NCBI RefSeq assembly: GCF_007655135.1
Contig: NC_045130.1
Location: 6,882,001 to 6,946,000 of the forward strand
From: Punica granatum
Taxonomy: Eukaryota > Streptophyta > Magnoliopsida > Myrtales > Lythraceae
Length of the DNA stretch: 64,000 bases
Direction of reading: 5' to 3'
The translations under genes were made by a program, and so were the position numbers. Below the pieces are notes generated by a model. It searched no databases, was not told the origin of the DNA, and was given only the letters and a program-made list of their open reading frames with translations. Shown here piece after piece: positions 61,829-64,000 of the stretch; positions within the stretch are counted from its first letter, which is position 1, and each line of letters begins with the position of its first letter.

Positions 61829-64000
61829 TTATGCACCGTAAAGCATAATAATATCAGGCTCGGTATGAGCATCATCCCTCATTAGATCAGTTAAGTCTTT
61901 TAGTATGGAACGAATTTCACCAGCACGAGGATGGGACTCATCCCCTGCAACAAACAGATTAGTCTTCTCTTCCACCACGACCCAACTACAACCTGGCAAC
62001 TTCTTAACTCCCTTCTCTCGCATTTCCCTCCTCAACGAGTTGACCTCGTGCCAATTCCCTGACGCGGCGTATATATTCGAGAGAAGAACGTAGGGTGAGG
62101 AGTTCTGGGGCTCCGATTGTATAAGCTTCTCCGCTGCCCGTTTTCCCCTGATTTCATCTCCATGTAACCTGCAAGCGCTGAGTAACGTGGCCCAGACCTT
62201 GGGATCAGGTTCAAAATTTAATTGGTCAATGAAGCGTTCAGCTTCTTCTAAGAATCCCCATCGGCCGAAAAGATCGACCATACAAGCGGAGTGGTCGGCT
62301 CTTGGGTGAATCTTATAGTGATCCACCATCTCTTGGTATATTTCACGGCCCTCAGACACTAATCCTGCATGACTACAAGCAGTAAGAACGCCGAGGAACG
62401 TGACATCATCGGGAGAACAAGAACTGTGCGATTGCTTCATCTCATTGAAAACCTTAAGGGCTTCTTCAGCAAACCCATTCTTGGCGAACCCAACAATCAT
62501 CGAGTTCCACGAGACCACATCAGTTTTTGTCTCCATCTCATTGAATACTTGAGTAGAACTGTGGACCTCCCCACACTTAGCATACATGTCTATGAGAGCA
62601 GCACTGGTCAACTCGTCGGAGTTAAAGCCTGTGTGGAAGACAAGCGAATGAATTTTTCTTCCTTCAGGCAAGGAAGAGAGAGCCGAGCTCGCCTTTAGAA
62701 TGCTAGCAAATGTGGCTTGATCCGGTAGGATATTGGTATTTCTCATTTCCTGGAAACATTGCAAAGCCTCCACATTGCAGTCATTCTGATTATATCCGGA
62801 GATCATGACTGTCCATAATATATTGCTCTTCGGTCTAGGAAACTCTAAGAAAAGACTATGGGCATCTGTCTTCTCTTGAGTGTTCATATACATTCCTATG
62901 AGAGAAACACCCAGAAAGTCCTCATAACACCGAAGGCCGCTCTTCAGTACAAGACAGTGGATCTGCTTTCCCAGGTAAACTCTTCGAGGATCTTCACAAG
63001 CATCCAAAAGGCTTGCAAATGTAATTGGAGAAGGCCTCAATCCCGCCACCCTCATCTCCCGGAACAAACTAATTGCTTCCTCCAAATCACTTTTGGTTTT
63101 GGCATAGCCAGCAATCATAGCATTCATTGAGACCACACTGAGGCTGGGCATTCGTGAGAGAACATCACGGGCGGCTCTGATCTCTCCACACTTCGCATAC
63201 ATATCAATGAGAGAGCTCGCACTGTAGAGGCTTGTCTCCAGTCCCAACTTGACCGCTATGCAGTGGCATTGCTTTCCTCGTTCAAGAGCCTGAATACCAG
63301 CGCATGCACTCAATATGCTCGCCAAAGCCACCTCACTGGGGAAAACGCCCGAAAAATTCAGCCGCCTGAACATTTCGAAAGCTCTGTCCTCTTCTCCCTT
63401 CTGCACATAACCAACTATTATTGCATTCCACGAGACACTATCCCGAACTTCCAACTGTTCGAATTGCTTGCTTGAGTCCTTGAGTGCCCCGCACTTAGCA
63501 TACATATCCACCAAAGCATTCCCAACAAACAGGTTTGATGTGAGTTTCTTCTTTATAATAAGGCAATGCAACTGGCGACCTGCTTCTAAGGAATCCAAGC
63601 TAGCAGCCACGCTCAAAGTACTGGTGTATGTATATTCATCAGGTTGAAACCCACACTGTTCCATACTTCTGAACATTTCGATCACCTTTTCTGGATACCC
63701 GTTCTGGCCATACCCTCCGAGCATTGCATTCCACAAAATGACATTTTTCTCATCAAGTGCATCAAAAATTTTCTTAGCAGACTCCACTTCCTCGCACTTG
63801 GCATAAAGATTAAGCAAGGAACTTCCAACGTAAACATTATCTGTGAGCCCAAGTTTAATTGCCTCAGCATGGACTAACGAGCCATAATCAAGAGCTCCGA
63901 GACTAGCAATGGCACTCAGCACACTGCCCAACGTGGACCTAGTCGGTTTTACTCCGGACTTTCTCATACTCACAAACAAGTCCAGAGCTTCCGATTCCAA
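61829..64000 (-). CDS. Pentatricopeptide repeat protein, PLS class, E/E+ type, 5' part outside window
   Basis: An uninterrupted frame from the right window edge to the stop at 61829 gives at least 723 residues. The first codon in view is internal, since the frame continues past 64000. Repeats are dense: VILWNAMLGGYGQNG, SVSWNAIIVGYVQKG, ILWTVMISGYNQND and VVSWNSMIVGFAKNG, with L-type strings such as GRQLHCLIIKKKL and GKQIHCLVLKSGL between them. The C-terminal E region (NFEPDPKVWATLLSACRLHGD) is followed by KKLPGCSWVVVEEKTNLFVAGDESHP, an E+ type end without a DYW deaminase domain. Probably a mitochondrial or plastid RNA-editing specificity factor; size and repeat pattern recall large editing PPRs such as the MEF group, but I cannot name the ortholog. 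Confidence 0.92.
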   Translation of the reverse strand: MESEALDLFVSMRKSGVKPTRSTLGSVLSAIASLGALDYGSLVHAEAIKLGLTDNVYVGSSLLNLYAKCEEVESAKKIFDALDEKNVILWNAMLGGYGQNGYPEKVIEMFRSMEQCGFQPDEYTYTSTLSVAASLDSLEAGRQLHCLIIKKKLTSNLFVGNALVDMYAKCGALKDSSKQFEQLEVRDSVSWNAIIVGYVQKGEEDRAFEMFRRLNFSGVFPSEVALASILSACAGIQALERGKQCHCIAVKLGLETSLYSASSLIDMYAKCGEIRAARDVLSRMPSLSVVSMNAMIAGYAKTKSDLEEAISLFREMRVAGLRPSPITFASLLDACEDPRRVYLGKQIHCLVLKSGLRCYEDFLGVSLIGMYMNTQEKTDAHSLFLEFPRPKSNILWTVMISGYNQNDCNVEALQCFQEMRNTNILPDQATFASILKASSALSSLPEGRKIHSLVFHTGFNSDELTSAALIDMYAKCGEVHSSTQVFNEMETKTDVVSWNSMIVGFAKNGFAEEALKVFNEMKQSHSSCSPDDVTFLGVLTACSHAGLVSEGREIYQEMVDHYKIHPRADHSACMVDLFGRWGFLEEAERFIDQLNFEPDPKVWATLLSACRLHGDEIRGKRAAEKLIQSEPQNSSPYVLLSNIYAASGNWHEVNSLRREMREKGVKKLPGCSWVVVEEKTNLFVAGDESHPRAGEIRSILKDLTDLMRDDAHTEPDIIMLYGA

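Overview
The window is nuclear DNA of a flowering plant, almost certainly a eudicot. Genes are split by GT-AG introns, intergenic DNA is AT-rich, and the proteins are typical of land plants: a KORRIGAN-like cellulase, SWEET transporter, PPR proteins, thylakoid PsbP-like protein, plastid acyl-ACP desaturase, and TBL acetyltransferase. I cannot name the species. Most gene models below were rebuilt exon by exon; reading phase stays consistent across every listed junction, except at the desaturase frameshift.

Layout. 1-9.8 kb is gene-dense: a plastid thioredoxin-like protein (minus, cut by the window edge), a membrane-anchored GH9A endoglucanase (plus), a DUF218 protein (plus), and a pathogen-related SnoaL-like protein (minus). 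9.8-17 kb is repeat-rich: a TRIM retrotransposon, a SINE with a 17-bp target-site duplication, a broken copy of the pathogen-related gene, and a MITE. It also holds a possible three-exon microprotein gene with its own TATA box. A SWEET1-type sugar transporter lies at 17.8-19.6 kb (minus). 19.6-36.7 kb has no intact gene that I can recognise. It contains the 3' part of a decayed DNA ligase 1 gene interrupted by a second TRIM, an intronless RPS11 pseudogene, a terminal-inverted-repeat element, a block of short palindromic repeats, and a direct segmental duplication.

36.8-64 kb is gene-dense again. Two PPR genes lie head to head, then PPD4 (minus) and the 22-exon SPT5 gene (plus) lie head to head across a 587-bp spacer rich in GGCCCA motifs. 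Next come an ADH1-type alcohol dehydrogenase (plus), a stearoyl-ACP desaturase with one apparent 1-bp frameshift (minus), a TBL/PMR5-type O-acetyltransferase (minus), and a third PPR gene cut by the right edge (minus).

The genes are ordinary dispersed plant genes with unrelated roles: wall synthesis, organelle RNA processing, transcription elongation, fermentation, lipid and sugar metabolism. There is no operon-like logic. I found no clear novel multi-gene system. The most interesting items are the unannotated-looking microprotein gene, the GH9A protein whose catalytic-base Asp reads Asn, the GC-AG intron in the same gene, and the nested pseudogene/TRIM structure at 30-31.8 kb.
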